Assembly: GCF_000024345.1 (NCBI RefSeq)
Contig: NC_013729.1
Span: forward strand, 1,860,001-1,924,000
Reading direction: 5' to 3'
DNA length: 64,000 nt
Source of the DNA: Kribbella flavida DSM 17836
GTDB taxonomy: Bacteria; Actinomycetota; Actinomycetes; Propionibacteriales; Kribbellaceae
Under the pieces are notes generated by a model. The model saw only the letters and a program-made list of their open reading frames with translations, did not search any database and was not told the origin of the DNA. The position numbers and the translations under genes are program-made. Positions 34,576-42,937 of the stretch are shown here, piece after piece. Within the stretch, counting starts at the first letter, position 1. The number at the start of each line of letters is the position of its first letter.

Positions 34576-35202
34576 ATGAGCGAGCAGGTACCGGTGCAGA
34601 CGTTTGTGGTCGGCATCGATCGGGAGGCGGTACTGCGGCGGCGGGCGGTGGTGCGCCGGCGGACTCGGTGGGGGGCCTGGGTGACGTCGGGGATCGGTGC
34701 CGTTGGCATCGGCGTGGCGGTGTACGCGCTGGTTGCGTTCCGGGGGTCGGGGATGTGGCCGTTCATGGTGCTGCTGATCGCGAGCATGGTGCCGCTGGTT
34801 GCCAGTACGGTCCTCGCCCTGCGGCTCGACCGGGATCGGCAGGCCTGGTACGCCGCCAACGAACTGCCGCCGGTCGCGATCCGGATGTCGCCGAAGGGGC
34901 TGGAGCTGGCCCCGGAGGGGGCGTCGTACCCGGTGCTGCTGCCGTGGGCGACGGTGCGGGGGTTCGAGCAGGTGAAGATCTTCGGTCAGTACGTGCTGGA
35001 GCTGCGGCTGCAGCGGGGTGTCGGTGCGACCACGGCGGGAGTGCGGGGCCTGGACCAGCCGGCGGTGCGGTCGCTGGTGAAGCCGCATCCGCTGCTGCGA
35101 CCGATCGGCATGTTCGCGGTGAGTGCGCTCGACCAGCCGGTGCACGTCATCGACCAGGCGCTCAAACACTTCTCCGGCGGCACGGCCGAAGTCCTGCGCT
35201 GA
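34576..35202 (+). CDS. two-helix membrane protein with PH-like cytosolic domain
   Basis: 208 residues; ATG 34576 is chosen (GGGGG just upstream) over a longer frame that would begin inside the repeat. A short cytosolic N-terminus with a basic stretch (RREAVLRRRAVVRRR-like) precedes helices at about residues 36-55 (VTSGIGAVGIGVAVYALVAF) and 62-80. The C-terminal 120 residues resemble the bacterial PH-like fold seen in small membrane proteins (PPVAIRMSPKGLELAPEG, VLLPWATVRGFEQVKIFG). No function known. Confidence 0.65.
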   Translation: MSEQVPVQTFVVGIDREAVLRRRAVVRRRTRWGAWVTSGIGAVGIGVAVYALVAFRGSGMWPFMVLLIASMVPLVASTVLALRLDRDRQAWYAANELPPVAIRMSPKGLELAPEGASYPVLLPWATVRGFEQVKIFGQYVLELRLQRGVGATTAGVRGLDQPAVRSLVKPHPLLRPIGMFAVSALDQPVHVIDQALKHFSGGTAEVLR

Positions 35203-35229
35203 CCATCCGACGAAGCGTGCAGCGGAGAG

Positions 35230-36975
35230 ATGACGGACAACGATGACCGGACGGTCCGGCTGAGCGTGCTCGGCACGACCGACCTGCACGGCAACGTCTT
35301 CAACTGGGACTACTTCAAGAACACCGAGTACGACGACTCCGCGCACAACGACATCGGCCTGGCCAAGATCTCCACCCTGGTCAAGGCGGTCCGGGCCCGG
35401 ATCGCGGCCGAGCGGCGTACGCCGGCGCCGCTGCTGCTGGACGCCGGGGACACCATCCAGGGCACACCGCTGGCCTATTACTTCGCGAAGATCGACCCGA
35501 TCACCGACGGTCACCTGCACCCGATGGCCGCGGCGATGAACGAGATCGGCTACGACGCGGCGGCGCTGGGCAACCACGAGTTCAACTACGGCCTCGACGT
35601 CCTGCGCACGTTCCAGCGCCAGCTGGACTTCCCGCTGCTCGGCGCGAACGCACAGGCCTGGACCACTGGGCTGCCGGTCTTTCCGCCGTACATGCTGAAG
35701 CGGGTGCACGTGCCGGGCGCCGGCCGGCCGGTCACCGTCGGCATCCTCGGCCTGACCAACCCGGGCATCGCGATCTGGGACAAGGCGACGGTGCAGAACA
35801 AGGTGAGGTTCGGCGGCATCGTCGAGCTCGCGAAGGTGTGGGTGCCGCGGGTCCGCCGGGCCGGCGCCGACGTGGTCATCGTGTCCGCCCACTCCGGGAT
35901 CGAGCTCTCCTCGTCGTACGGCGACGCCTTGCCGGTGCCGGAGAACGCGTCCGGGCTGATGGCCGAGCAGGTGCCCGGCATCGACGCGGTCCTGGTCGGG
36001 CACGCGCACCAGGAAGTGCCCGAGCGGTTCGTCACCAACCAGCAGACCGGCGAGCAGGTGGTGCTGGTCGAGCCGCTGAAATGGGGCATGCGGCTTGCCC
36101 GGATCGACCTGGATCTGCGGCAGGAGCACGGTCGCTGGAAGGTCGTCGGCCGGCACAGCCAAGTGCTCAACGCGAACACGGTCGAGGCCGATCCGACGGT
36201 CGTCCGGCTGCTGCGGAAGGACCACGACCAGGTGGTCAGCTACGTGAACTCCAAGATCGGCACCTGCTCCACCGCGATGTCCGCGGCGACCGCGCCCTGG
36301 CAGGACACCGCCGCGCTGGACTTCGTCAACTTCGTCCAGGCCGACGCGGTCGCCAAGGCGCTCGCCGGTACGCCGGAGGCCGCGCTGCCGGTGCTCGCGA
36401 TCGCGGCGCCGTTCAACCGGGCGGCGGCGATCCCGGCCGGCGAGGTGTCCGTGCGGGACGTGGCGGGGCTGTACGTCTTCGACAACACACTGGTCGCGGT
36501 GCAGCTGACCGGCGCCCAGGTGCAGGAGTACCTGGAGTTCAGCGCGCGGTACTTCCGGCAGGTCAGCGGGACCGGCCCGTTCCGGTCCGACCAGGTGACG
36601 AACGCGCCGACCCCGACCGCGCCGAACGGTACGCCGGACTACAACTACGACATCCTCGGCGGACTGACCGAGCCGCTCAGCTACACGATCGACATCGCCA
36701 AGCCGGTCGGTTCCCGGATCGCCGACCTCAGCTACGGCGGCGCACCGGTCACCCCGGAGCAGCAGTTTGTTGTTGCCGTCAACAACTACCGGCAGTCGGG
36801 CAGTGGCAACTTCCCGCACATCGCCAAGGCGCCGGTGCTCTACAACCGTCAGGTGGAGATCCGCCAGCTGATGATCGACTACGTCACCACGACGGGTTCG
36901 GTCGACCCGGCGGTGTTCGCCGGCACCGACTGGTCGCTGACCGCCAACGGCGCGCCGGTGCTCGTCACCGCGTGA
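35230..36975 (+). CDS. 5'-nucleotidase/2',3'-cyclic phosphodiesterase family enzyme
   Basis: 581 residues. Calcineurin-like metallophosphatase domain: TTDLHGNVFNWDY (Asp/His metal ligands), LLDAGDTIQGTPLAYYF, ALGNHEFNYG, VSAHSG and VLVGHAHQEVP. The C-terminal 5'-nucleotidase domain carries FNRAAAIPAGEVSVRDVAGLYVFDN with substrate-binding aromatics and NNYRQSGSGNF. Most relatives are exported, but no signal peptide or anchor can be seen from this start (ATG 35230), so it is either cytosolic or starts further upstream. Likely role is dephosphorylation of nucleotides, with 2',3'-cyclic nucleotides as the alternative. Confidence 0.88.
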   Translation: MTDNDDRTVRLSVLGTTDLHGNVFNWDYFKNTEYDDSAHNDIGLAKISTLVKAVRARIAAERRTPAPLLLDAGDTIQGTPLAYYFAKIDPITDGHLHPMAAAMNEIGYDAAALGNHEFNYGLDVLRTFQRQLDFPLLGANAQAWTTGLPVFPPYMLKRVHVPGAGRPVTVGILGLTNPGIAIWDKATVQNKVRFGGIVELAKVWVPRVRRAGADVVIVSAHSGIELSSSYGDALPVPENASGLMAEQVPGIDAVLVGHAHQEVPERFVTNQQTGEQVVLVEPLKWGMRLARIDLDLRQEHGRWKVVGRHSQVLNANTVEADPTVVRLLRKDHDQVVSYVNSKIGTCSTAMSAATAPWQDTAALDFVNFVQADAVAKALAGTPEAALPVLAIAAPFNRAAAIPAGEVSVRDVAGLYVFDNTLVAVQLTGAQVQEYLEFSARYFRQVSGTGPFRSDQVTNAPTPTAPNGTPDYNYDILGGLTEPLSYTIDIAKPVGSRIADLSYGGAPVTPEQQFVVAVNNYRQSGSGNFPHIAKAPVLYNRQVEIRQLMIDYVTTTGSVDPAVFAGTDWSLTANGAPVLVTA

Positions 36976-36990
36976 CTGGCGCGGGCTCGG

Positions 36991-37566
36991 TCAGACGAGG
37001 GTGACGCCGGCGGTGCGGAGCTCGACGAGGGCCTGCTCGGTGCTGGCCGGGGCCACCCCGGCGGTGAGACCGGTCAGCACCGTGGTGGTGAAGCCCTCGC
37101 GGTGGGCGTCCAGCGCGGTGGCGCGCACGCAGTAGTCGGTGGCGATGCCGCACACGTCGACCTCGGTGACGCCCTTGTCCCGCAACCAGCCGGCCAGTGC
37201 CTCGCCGTCCTGCGACTTGCCCTCGAAGCCCGAGTACGCCGCGGCGTACTCGCCCTTGTCGAAGATCGCGTCGAACGGCTGGGGATCCAGGTTCGGGTGG
37301 AAGCCGACGCCGTCGGTGCCGGCCACGCAGTGCCGGGGCCAGGAGTTCACGAAGTCGGGCTGGTCGGAGAAGTGGTCGCCCGGGTCGATGTGGTGGTCGC
37401 GGGTGGCGACGACGTACCCGTACTGCCGGTCGCGTGGCTCGGCCTCGTGCCACTCGTGCAGCAGCTGCCCGATCCGGAAGGCGACGTCCGCGCCGCCCGC
37501 GACGGCCAGGCTGCCGCCCTCGCAGAAGTCGTTCTGCACGTCCACCACGATCAACGCCCGCGCCAT
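36991..37566 (-). CDS. pncA: nicotinamidase/isochorismatase-family hydrolase
   Basis: 191 residues from ATG 37566 with GAGGAG upstream. The PncA triad is present: Asp9 in VVDVQNDFCEGGSL, Lys in FDKGEYAAAYS and the nucleophilic Cys in GIATDYCVRATALDA. The metal site is D-x-H in TRDHHIDPGDHF. Length is typical. It hydrolyses nicotinamide to nicotinate for NAD salvage. Converges on the 5'-nucleotidase gene (15 bp apart), another nucleotide-metabolism enzyme; whether they act together is uncertain. Confidence 0.93.
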   Translation of the reverse strand: MARALIVVDVQNDFCEGGSLAVAGGADVAFRIGQLLHEWHEAEPRDRQYGYVVATRDHHIDPGDHFSDQPDFVNSWPRHCVAGTDGVGFHPNLDPQPFDAIFDKGEYAAAYSGFEGKSQDGEALAGWLRDKGVTEVDVCGIATDYCVRATALDAHREGFTTTVLTGLTAGVAPASTEQALVELRTAGVTLV

Positions 37567-37644
37567 CGGGGAGCTCCTCTCGCCTGCCTCCACGGTACAA
37601 GCCCGACGTGCTCACCGGGGGGATTCACGGCTGCGGGCGCGGAG

Positions 37645-38424
37645 TCAGGCGACGAGTGGGCTGCCGCCGTTGACCCGGAGAATCTCGCCCTGGGTCGCCG
37701 TGGTGCGCGCGGAGCAGAGAAACATGATCGCGGCGGCCACGTCGGCCGCTTCGGGCAGGCGGCGGGCCGTGAACTGCTGGCCGAGGTGCTCGAGCGCGGC
37801 CTGCGGGATGACGCGGTGGCTGCCGTTCTCCACGGTGATTCCGGGCATCACCACGTTGACCAGGACGCCGTCCGCGCCGAGGTCGTGCTGCAGGCCGGCA
37901 ACGAGGCCGTGCAGGCCCGCCTTCGCCGCGCCGTACGCCCAGGAGCCGGCGAGTCCTCGCTCCACCAGGTCGGTCGAAACCAGCACCACCCGTCCCTGCC
38001 GCGACTCGCGCAGTGACGGCGCCGCCTGCTGGACCAGGTGGAAGTTGCCTTCGAGGTTGGCCCGCAGCACCGGCAGCCACTGCTCGGCCTTGGCGTCCTC
38101 GATCCGGGTGGGCCGGTCGTGGAAGTCGGCCGCTCCCCAGTGGACCGCGTTGCCGACCAGCACATCGAGTCCACCCAGCCACTCGACCGCCGTCGCGACC
38201 GCGTCCCGCACGGACCCGGCTTCGCGAAGATCCAGCGGTACGGCGTACGCCTCGCTGCCGGCCGCCGCGATCTCGGCCAGCACCGCCTCGGCCGCCTCCT
38301 TGCGCGACTGGTACGTGATCACCACCCGCGCCCCCTCCCGTGCGAACCCGAGCGCGGCCTCTCGCCCGATTCCCGAGGACGCTCCCGTCACCAGCACCTT
38401 CGCTGCACCAAGTCCGAGGTCCAT
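37645..38424 (-). CDS. short-chain dehydrogenase/reductase
   Basis: 259 residues from ATG 38424 (AAGGGA upstream); an in-frame ATG at 38439 is possible. Motifs VTGASSGIGREAAL, ITYQSR (Arg after beta-2, suggesting NADPH), VLVGNAVHWG, VLVSTDLVERGLAG (Ser/Thr region) and YGAAK (Tyr/Lys). FabG-like in layout, with the terminal GEILRVNGGSPLV. Divergent from an NAD(P)-binding protein and the VOC dioxygenase operon, with MarR-like repeats in the promoter, which suggests a role in quinone or aldehyde detoxification. Confidence 0.88.
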   Translation of the reverse strand: MDLGLGAAKVLVTGASSGIGREAALGFAREGARVVITYQSRKEAAEAVLAEIAAAGSEAYAVPLDLREAGSVRDAVATAVEWLGGLDVLVGNAVHWGAADFHDRPTRIEDAKAEQWLPVLRANLEGNFHLVQQAAPSLRESRQGRVVLVSTDLVERGLAGSWAYGAAKAGLHGLVAGLQHDLGADGVLVNVVMPGITVENGSHRVIPQAALEHLGQQFTARRLPEAADVAAAIMFLCSARTTATQGEILRVNGGSPLVA

Positions 38425-38438
38425 GCCACTTCCCTTCA

Positions 38439-38470
38439 TTAGCCGACTAACCAAAAACTTAGCCGACTAA
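38439..38470. promoter_or_regulatory. two TTAGCCGACTAA repeats, MarR-like operators
   Basis: TTAGCCGACTAA occurs exactly at 38439-38450 and 38459-38470, spaced 20 bp apart (two helical turns). Each has TTAG/CTAA arms, as in operators of MarR-family regulators. They lie at the 5' end of the minus-strand SDR, covering its leader, and 94 bp upstream of the plus-strand operon. No MarR gene is in the window. Confidence 0.65.
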
Positions 38471-38563
38471 TCAATGTCAGGCAACTGGTGCTGCCGTGGT
38501 GAACCGCTGGGCTGGCGTGGGCCCGGCGTGGTACTTGATGCCTAGGCCGACGAAAGGAACGTG

Positions 38564-39304
38564 ATGGCGGAATTCTTGGTGACCGGGTCCAGTGGGCAGG
38601 TCGGGCGCCCGGCTGCGGCGGCGTTGCGGGCGAGGGGCGCCGACGTGCTCGGCCTGAGTCGCCGGGGCGGGCCCGGAGCCGTCGCCGCCGACCTGCTGAC
38701 CGGACAGGGCGTGGACGAGGCCTTGAAGAGCTGCGGCACGGTGCTGCATCTTGCCGCAGGCAACAACAAGCGGGACCTGCGGCTGATCGGCAATCTGACC
38801 GCTGCGGCGAAGCGGGCCGGTGTCGGTCACGTCGTGCTCATCTCGATCGTGGGGTGCGACCGGATCCCGCTCGGCTTCTACCGGGATCGCGCCACGATCG
38901 AGCAGCTCGCGCTGGCTTCCGGCGTACCGGTGACCATCCAGCGGACCACGCAGTTCCACTCGCTGATCGACCAGCTCTTCAGCGTGCAGAAGTTCTTGCC
39001 GGTCGTGCTGGGTCCGCGCTGGCGGTTCCAGCCGATCGCCGTCGAGGAGGTCGTCACCCGGCTCGTGGAGCTGGCGGTCGGCGCGCCGCAGGGGCGGGCG
39101 GACGACATCGGCGGGCCGGCGCAGCACTCGATGCGGGAGCTGCACGCCGCCTGGAAGCAAGCGACCAGGAGTCGGCGGCCAGGGCTGATCGTGCGGCCGC
39201 CGGGCAAGCTGTCCGCGGCGTACGACGCCGGGCCGAACCTGGTGCCCGGTCCGGCGTACGGGCAGCGGACCTTCGAGCAGTACCTGCGCGAGAAGTACCG
39301 GTGA
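38564..39304 (+). CDS. NmrA/SDR-like NAD(P)-binding protein
   Basis: 246 residues; ATG 38564 is favoured (AAAGGAAC upstream) over the GTG one codon earlier. The Rossmann motif is VTGSSGQVGRPAAAAL and the fold continues with HLAAGNNKRD, VVLISIVGCD and FYRDRATIEQLALASGVPVTIQRTTQFHS, which fits atypical extended SDRs of the NmrA/YwnB or quinone-reductase QOR2-like type. The catalytic Tyr-x-x-x-Lys is not evident. First of a two-gene operon with the VOC dioxygenase (3-base gap). Confidence 0.8.
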   Translation: MAEFLVTGSSGQVGRPAAAALRARGADVLGLSRRGGPGAVAADLLTGQGVDEALKSCGTVLHLAAGNNKRDLRLIGNLTAAAKRAGVGHVVLISIVGCDRIPLGFYRDRATIEQLALASGVPVTIQRTTQFHSLIDQLFSVQKFLPVVLGPRWRFQPIAVEEVVTRLVELAVGAPQGRADDIGGPAQHSMRELHAAWKQATRSRRPGLIVRPPGKLSAAYDAGPNLVPGPAYGQRTFEQYLREKYR

Positions 39305-39307
39305 GGG

Positions 39308-40264
39308 ATGCTGGGTGGTATGAACCCGATCTCGCCGCACGGGCTGCACCACGTCACCGCGGTGGCGACGGATCCGCAGCGCAACGTCGACTTCTACACG
39401 ACGGTGCTCGGCCTGCGGCTGGTCAAGCGCACCGTCAACTTCGACCGCCCCGACACCTACCACCTGTACTACGGCGACGAGTCGGGCCGGCCGTCGACGC
39501 TGCTCACGTTCTTTCCCTGGCCGGAGGTGCCGGCCGGTCGGCAGGGCAGCGGTCTGACCACAGCGACCGCGTTCGGCATCCCGCCGGAGAGCCTCGGCTG
39601 GTGGCAGCGCCGCCTCGCCGACCACCAGGTCGACGCGGACCCGCCCGTACGGCGTACTGACGAGGAAGTGCTGGCCTTCAGGGATCCCGACGGGCTGGTG
39701 ATCGAGCTGGTGGCGGCCGACGGCGACTCCCGGTCGGGGTGGGACGGCGCCTCAGGAGTTCCGGCCGAGCATGCGGTCCGGGGGCTGCACGCGATCACGA
39801 TGACCGAGGCGGATCTCGGTCCGACGGCGGACTTGTTCGCGGACCTGGGGATGAGCCTGGACGCCGAGAGCGGTGACCGCGCCCGCTTCGCGATGGCCGG
39901 TGACGAGCCCGGAACGCTGGTGGACCTGGTCGCGGGCGCGGGGGAGAAGGGGCGGCAGGCCGGCGGAACCGTGCACCATGTCGCGTTCCGCGCGCCCGAC
40001 CAGGAGACGCAGGCCCAGTGGCGCCTGCAGTTGATCGAGGCCGGTGCGAAGGTGACCGAGATCCTCGACCGGCAGTACTTCACCTCGATCTACTTCCGTG
40101 AGCCGGGGGGCGTGCTGCTGGAGATCGCGACGGACCAGCCGGGGTTCACCGTCGACGAGCCGTTGCTGGAGCTGGGGCGTTCGCTGAAGCTGCCGCCGTG
40201 GCTGGAGCCGACCCGGGAGCAGATCGAGAACAGTCTCCCGGCGCTGGAGCTGTCCGGCGGCTGA
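39308..40264 (+). CDS. ring-cleaving VOC dioxygenase (MhqO/LinE-like)
   Basis: 318 residues from ATG 39308, or 314 from the ATG at 39320. Two VOC modules: GLHHVTAVATDPQRNVDFYTTVLGL with TVNFDRPDTYHLYYGDE, and GGTVHHVAFRAPDQ with EILDRQYFTSIYFREPGGVLLEIATD. Ligands His (GLHHVT), His (VHHVAF) and Glu (LLEIATD) are in place for Fe or Mn. This is the family of MhqO-type enzymes tied to quinone/hydroquinone resistance, where MarR-type MhqR is the usual repressor. The MarR-like repeats upstream agree with that model. Confidence 0.9.
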   Translation: MLGGMNPISPHGLHHVTAVATDPQRNVDFYTTVLGLRLVKRTVNFDRPDTYHLYYGDESGRPSTLLTFFPWPEVPAGRQGSGLTTATAFGIPPESLGWWQRRLADHQVDADPPVRRTDEEVLAFRDPDGLVIELVAADGDSRSGWDGASGVPAEHAVRGLHAITMTEADLGPTADLFADLGMSLDAESGDRARFAMAGDEPGTLVDLVAGAGEKGRQAGGTVHHVAFRAPDQETQAQWRLQLIEAGAKVTEILDRQYFTSIYFREPGGVLLEIATDQPGFTVDEPLLELGRSLKLPPWLEPTREQIENSLPALELSGG

Positions 40265-40370
40265 TCCGTTGACCGCCTGCGACCGGAGTGCGACACTCCG
40301 CGAGGAGCAGGTGGACCGGGAGCGTGACAGGATTTCCGGCGTCGGTGGATGGTTCGCCACGGGGGTGGGG

Positions 40371-41126
40371 ATGGCACGTTCGCGCGTACTGGTTCATTTT
40401 CCGAGTCGGCAGCAGGTCTGGGACGCGTCCCTGCGCCTGCAGGTCGTGCGAGCCCGGTGCTGCGACGAATGGGCGGCCGGGCACCCGGTGGACGCCGAGG
40501 TGGAGGTGTTCGGCTCCGACCACCTCGGGATGCGCCACTGGCTGCACGACCTGTGCTGGAACGCCGGCGAACTGGTCACGGTGACCTCGACCCAGTGCCA
40601 GACGGTCGAGGGATTCGCCCCCAGCCACAAGCTGAACCAGGTCCTGGTCGAGCGCGGGACCCGGATGACCAGCTTCTTCGACACCGACGCCGGGTCGGAC
40701 ACGATGACCGACTTCCTGATCGCGGCCGAGGACCTGCCGTACTACCTGGCCTGCGGCCCGATCCAGCTGAAGCTGCTCGACGGCGAGCGGGTCGTGGTCG
40801 AAGGGCCGGTGGTCGAGGGCCGGCGCAGTCTGATGCTGATGAGCGGGCGGGAGGCGGTGAACGCGGCCGGCCAGTACCTGCGCGCGGTGCGCGAGACCGC
40901 CGTCCGGGCCAGCGAACTGCGCGAAGCCGACGCCGACCTGACCAGCCGCCAGCAGGTGATCGCCGAACTGCTCGGCGAGGGCTGCACGGACGACCAGATC
41001 GCCGAGCGCATCGGACTCAGCGTCCGGTCGGTCCGCTACGAGGTGGCCCGCCTGCTCGACGCCCTGAACGTCCGCACCCGCTTCGCCGCCGGCGTCCGCT
41101 ACGCCCGCTCCCACCCCGAAGACTGA
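40371..41126 (+). CDS. LuxR-type HTH transcriptional regulator
   Basis: 251 residues from ATG 40371; a longer in-frame start near 40269 cannot be excluded. The C-terminal LuxR HTH is clear: LTSRQQVIAELLGEGCTDDQ, IAERIGLSVRSVRYEVARLL, DALNVRTRFAAGV. Its N-terminal domain of about 180 residues has no known effector motif; it contains HDLCWNAGELVTVTST, a possible phospholipase-D-like or TrmB-like sensor segment, and two Cys pairs (RCC...). Such regulators often sit alone. Target unknown. Confidence 0.8.
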   Translation: MARSRVLVHFPSRQQVWDASLRLQVVRARCCDEWAAGHPVDAEVEVFGSDHLGMRHWLHDLCWNAGELVTVTSTQCQTVEGFAPSHKLNQVLVERGTRMTSFFDTDAGSDTMTDFLIAAEDLPYYLACGPIQLKLLDGERVVVEGPVVEGRRSLMLMSGREAVNAAGQYLRAVRETAVRASELREADADLTSRQQVIAELLGEGCTDDQIAERIGLSVRSVRYEVARLLDALNVRTRFAAGVRYARSHPED

Positions 41127-41266
41127 CCCCCGCCCCGCGCGTCCCTGCCCCGGGCGTCCTCCGGCGGGTCGTCCCCCGGCCGAGAACGTGGGGAGGGCGC
41201 CGGGCGTGCCGAGAGCGCCGGGCGTGGGAGGAGGCGCGGGGCTGGGGACGGCGCGCTGGTCGAGGG

Positions 41267-42097
41267 TCAGGCGTCGAGGTCGGTGGCGTAGGCGAGGTCT
41301 TTCTGGCGGTCCAGTTCGTCCAGGCGGGACTGCAGGGCGCTGCGGACGTTCTGGTACGCGCTGCTGCCGAGGGTGAGACGGCGCGGCGCCGGCTGCTGGT
41401 CGGCGGTGTCGATCATCGCCTGCACGAACTTCACCGGATCGCCGCTCAGCTCGAACGAGCCGTCGCTCATCGCCCGGCGGACCTGTCCGGCCGGCGTCGG
41501 CTCGTACACCTCGAGCGGGCTCCCGGTGGTCAGCCCCGGCCCGAACTCCGTCTGGGCCGGTCCCGGCTCGGCGAGGGTGAACTCGATGCCGAACCCGGCG
41601 ACCTCCTGGGCGACGGCCTCGACGAAGCCCTCGATGCCCCACTTGGTGGCGTGGTAGGCGCTGAAGCCCGGGTACGCGTACTGGCCGCCCTCGGACGAGA
41701 CCTGCACGATCCGCCCGCCGCCCTGGGTCCGCAGGTGCGGCAGCGCTGCGCGGATCAGCTGCATCGAGCCGATCAGGTTGGTGTCGATCTGCTGCCGAAT
41801 CTGCTCGTCGGTCAGTTCCTCGGCCGCGCCGAACAGGCCGTAGCCCGCGTTGCTGACCACGACGTCGATCCGCTCGTGCGCGGTGAACGCGGCATCGACG
41901 ACCCGGCGTACGGCGGCGCTGTCGGTGACGTCCAGCTCGACCACGTCCAGCCGGTCCGCGTACTGCGCCTGCAAGTCGTCGAGGGCGCCGGTCCGCCGCA
42001 CGGTGGCGACGACCGTGTCGCCGCGAGCGAGCAACTTCTCGGTCATCAGCCGGCCGAAGCCGGAGGACGTGCCGGTGATGAACCAGGTCTTGCTCAT
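41267..42097 (-). CDS. short-chain dehydrogenase/reductase in a TetR operon
   Basis: 276 residues from ATG 42097 with GAAGGAG upstream, 14 bases after the TetR stop. Cofactor motif ITGTSSGFGRLM (the Phe variant GFG is common in this subgroup), ATVRR after beta-2 (Arg, NADPH), VVSNAGYGLFG, SSEGGQYAYPGFSAYHATK (Ser, Tyr, Lys) and an AEPGPAQTEF loop. Groups with the broad family of TetR-linked oxidoreductases that clear aldehydes or ketones. Transcribed with the TetR regulator encoded before it. Confidence 0.9.
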   Translation of the reverse strand: MSKTWFITGTSSGFGRLMTEKLLARGDTVVATVRRTGALDDLQAQYADRLDVVELDVTDSAAVRRVVDAAFTAHERIDVVVSNAGYGLFGAAEELTDEQIRQQIDTNLIGSMQLIRAALPHLRTQGGGRIVQVSSEGGQYAYPGFSAYHATKWGIEGFVEAVAQEVAGFGIEFTLAEPGPAQTEFGPGLTTGSPLEVYEPTPAGQVRRAMSDGSFELSGDPVKFVQAMIDTADQQPAPRRLTLGSSAYQNVRSALQSRLDELDRQKDLAYATDLDA

Positions 42098-42111
42098 GAG
42101 GGGTGACTCCT

Positions 42112-42747
42112 TCAGTTGGTGAGGCGCGCCAGGCCGGCGCGCGCGTAGTCGAGCACCCGGTCGACCAGGACCAGCAGTTGCTCGGGGTCGACCGCCTGAG
42201 CGCCTCGGCGTCCGGACGGTCGGGCTTCAGCCGATTCGTAGAGCTCGCGCAGGCCGGTGATCACGGTGATCCCGGTCAGTCGGGGAGCGAGCGCGTCGGC
42301 GGGCAGGCCGAGGTCGGCGGCGACACCGGCGGCGACCGCCTGCTCGTACCGGTAGTACGCCGCGCGGGCCCGGCCGCGCAGGTCCTCGTCGGCCACGATC
42401 AGCTGGGACCGCAGGGACCGGCGGCGCCAGACCTCGGCCGAGGCGCCGGTCGCGTCGAGCTCCCGCATCGTCGCCGCCATCCAGTCCCGGACCGCGTCGA
42501 GCGTCGACGTGCCGGCCGGTTTCGCCGTCAGCCACTCGGTCAGCGACTCGACGCTGAACGGGTCGTCGGCGAAAAGCAGGTCCTCCTTGGCGGGGAAGTG
42601 CAGGGTGACGGTCCGGACGGCGACGTCGCAGCGGTCGGCGATCGCGCTGATCGTGGTCTCCCGGTAGCCCTGGGTGGCGAACAACTCCAGGGCGGTGTCC
42701 CGGATCAGCTCCCGGGTCCGTTCCTTCTTCCGCTGGCGACGTGGCAT
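42112..42747 (-). CDS. TetR-family transcriptional regulator
   Basis: 211 residues from ATG 42747; ATG 42759 would add four residues but falls inside the operator. The HTH (RKKERTRELIRDTALELFATQGYRET region; TISAIADRCDVAVRTVTLHF) is standard, followed by an all-helical ligand domain with Trp/Tyr residues (DWMAAT, RAAYYRYEQAV). It is the first gene of an operon with the SDR. Overlapping palindromes lie at and just before its start, showing strong autoregulation. Confidence 0.92.
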   Translation of the reverse strand: MPRRQRKKERTRELIRDTALELFATQGYRETTISAIADRCDVAVRTVTLHFPAKEDLLFADDPFSVESLTEWLTAKPAGTSTLDAVRDWMAATMRELDATGASAEVWRRRSLRSQLIVADEDLRGRARAAYYRYEQAVAAGVAADLGLPADALAPRLTGITVITGLRELYESAEARPSGRRGAQAVDPEQLLVLVDRVLDYARAGLARLTN

Positions 42748-42753
42748 CGTTTC

Positions 42754-42783
42754 TACCATGCCGGTAAAATTACCACGTTGGTA
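42754..42783 (-). promoter_or_regulatory. overlapping TetR operator palindromes
   Basis: Three palindromes share their arms: TACC-N5-GGTA (42754-42766), GGTAAAATTACC (42763-42774) and TACCA-CGT-TGGTA (42771-42783). All use the TACC/GGTA half, spaced 9 and 8 bp apart at their starts. A -10-like TATAAC on the minus strand just outside (about 42785-42790) would be blocked. Consistent with cooperative binding of two TetR dimers. Confidence 0.75.
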
Positions 42784-42937
42784 GTTATACATCAACGGCA
42801 GCGAGCTGGCTCGCATCGGTCGGGGTCTTCGGACCGAGGTGGTGAGACAGCCCACGTGGGCTCAGTGGCGTAGCCGACAGCTCACTGACCAGCTGTCAAT
42901 ACGCTGGTCGCATGGCCGACCCGCGCACCGAGCAGCC

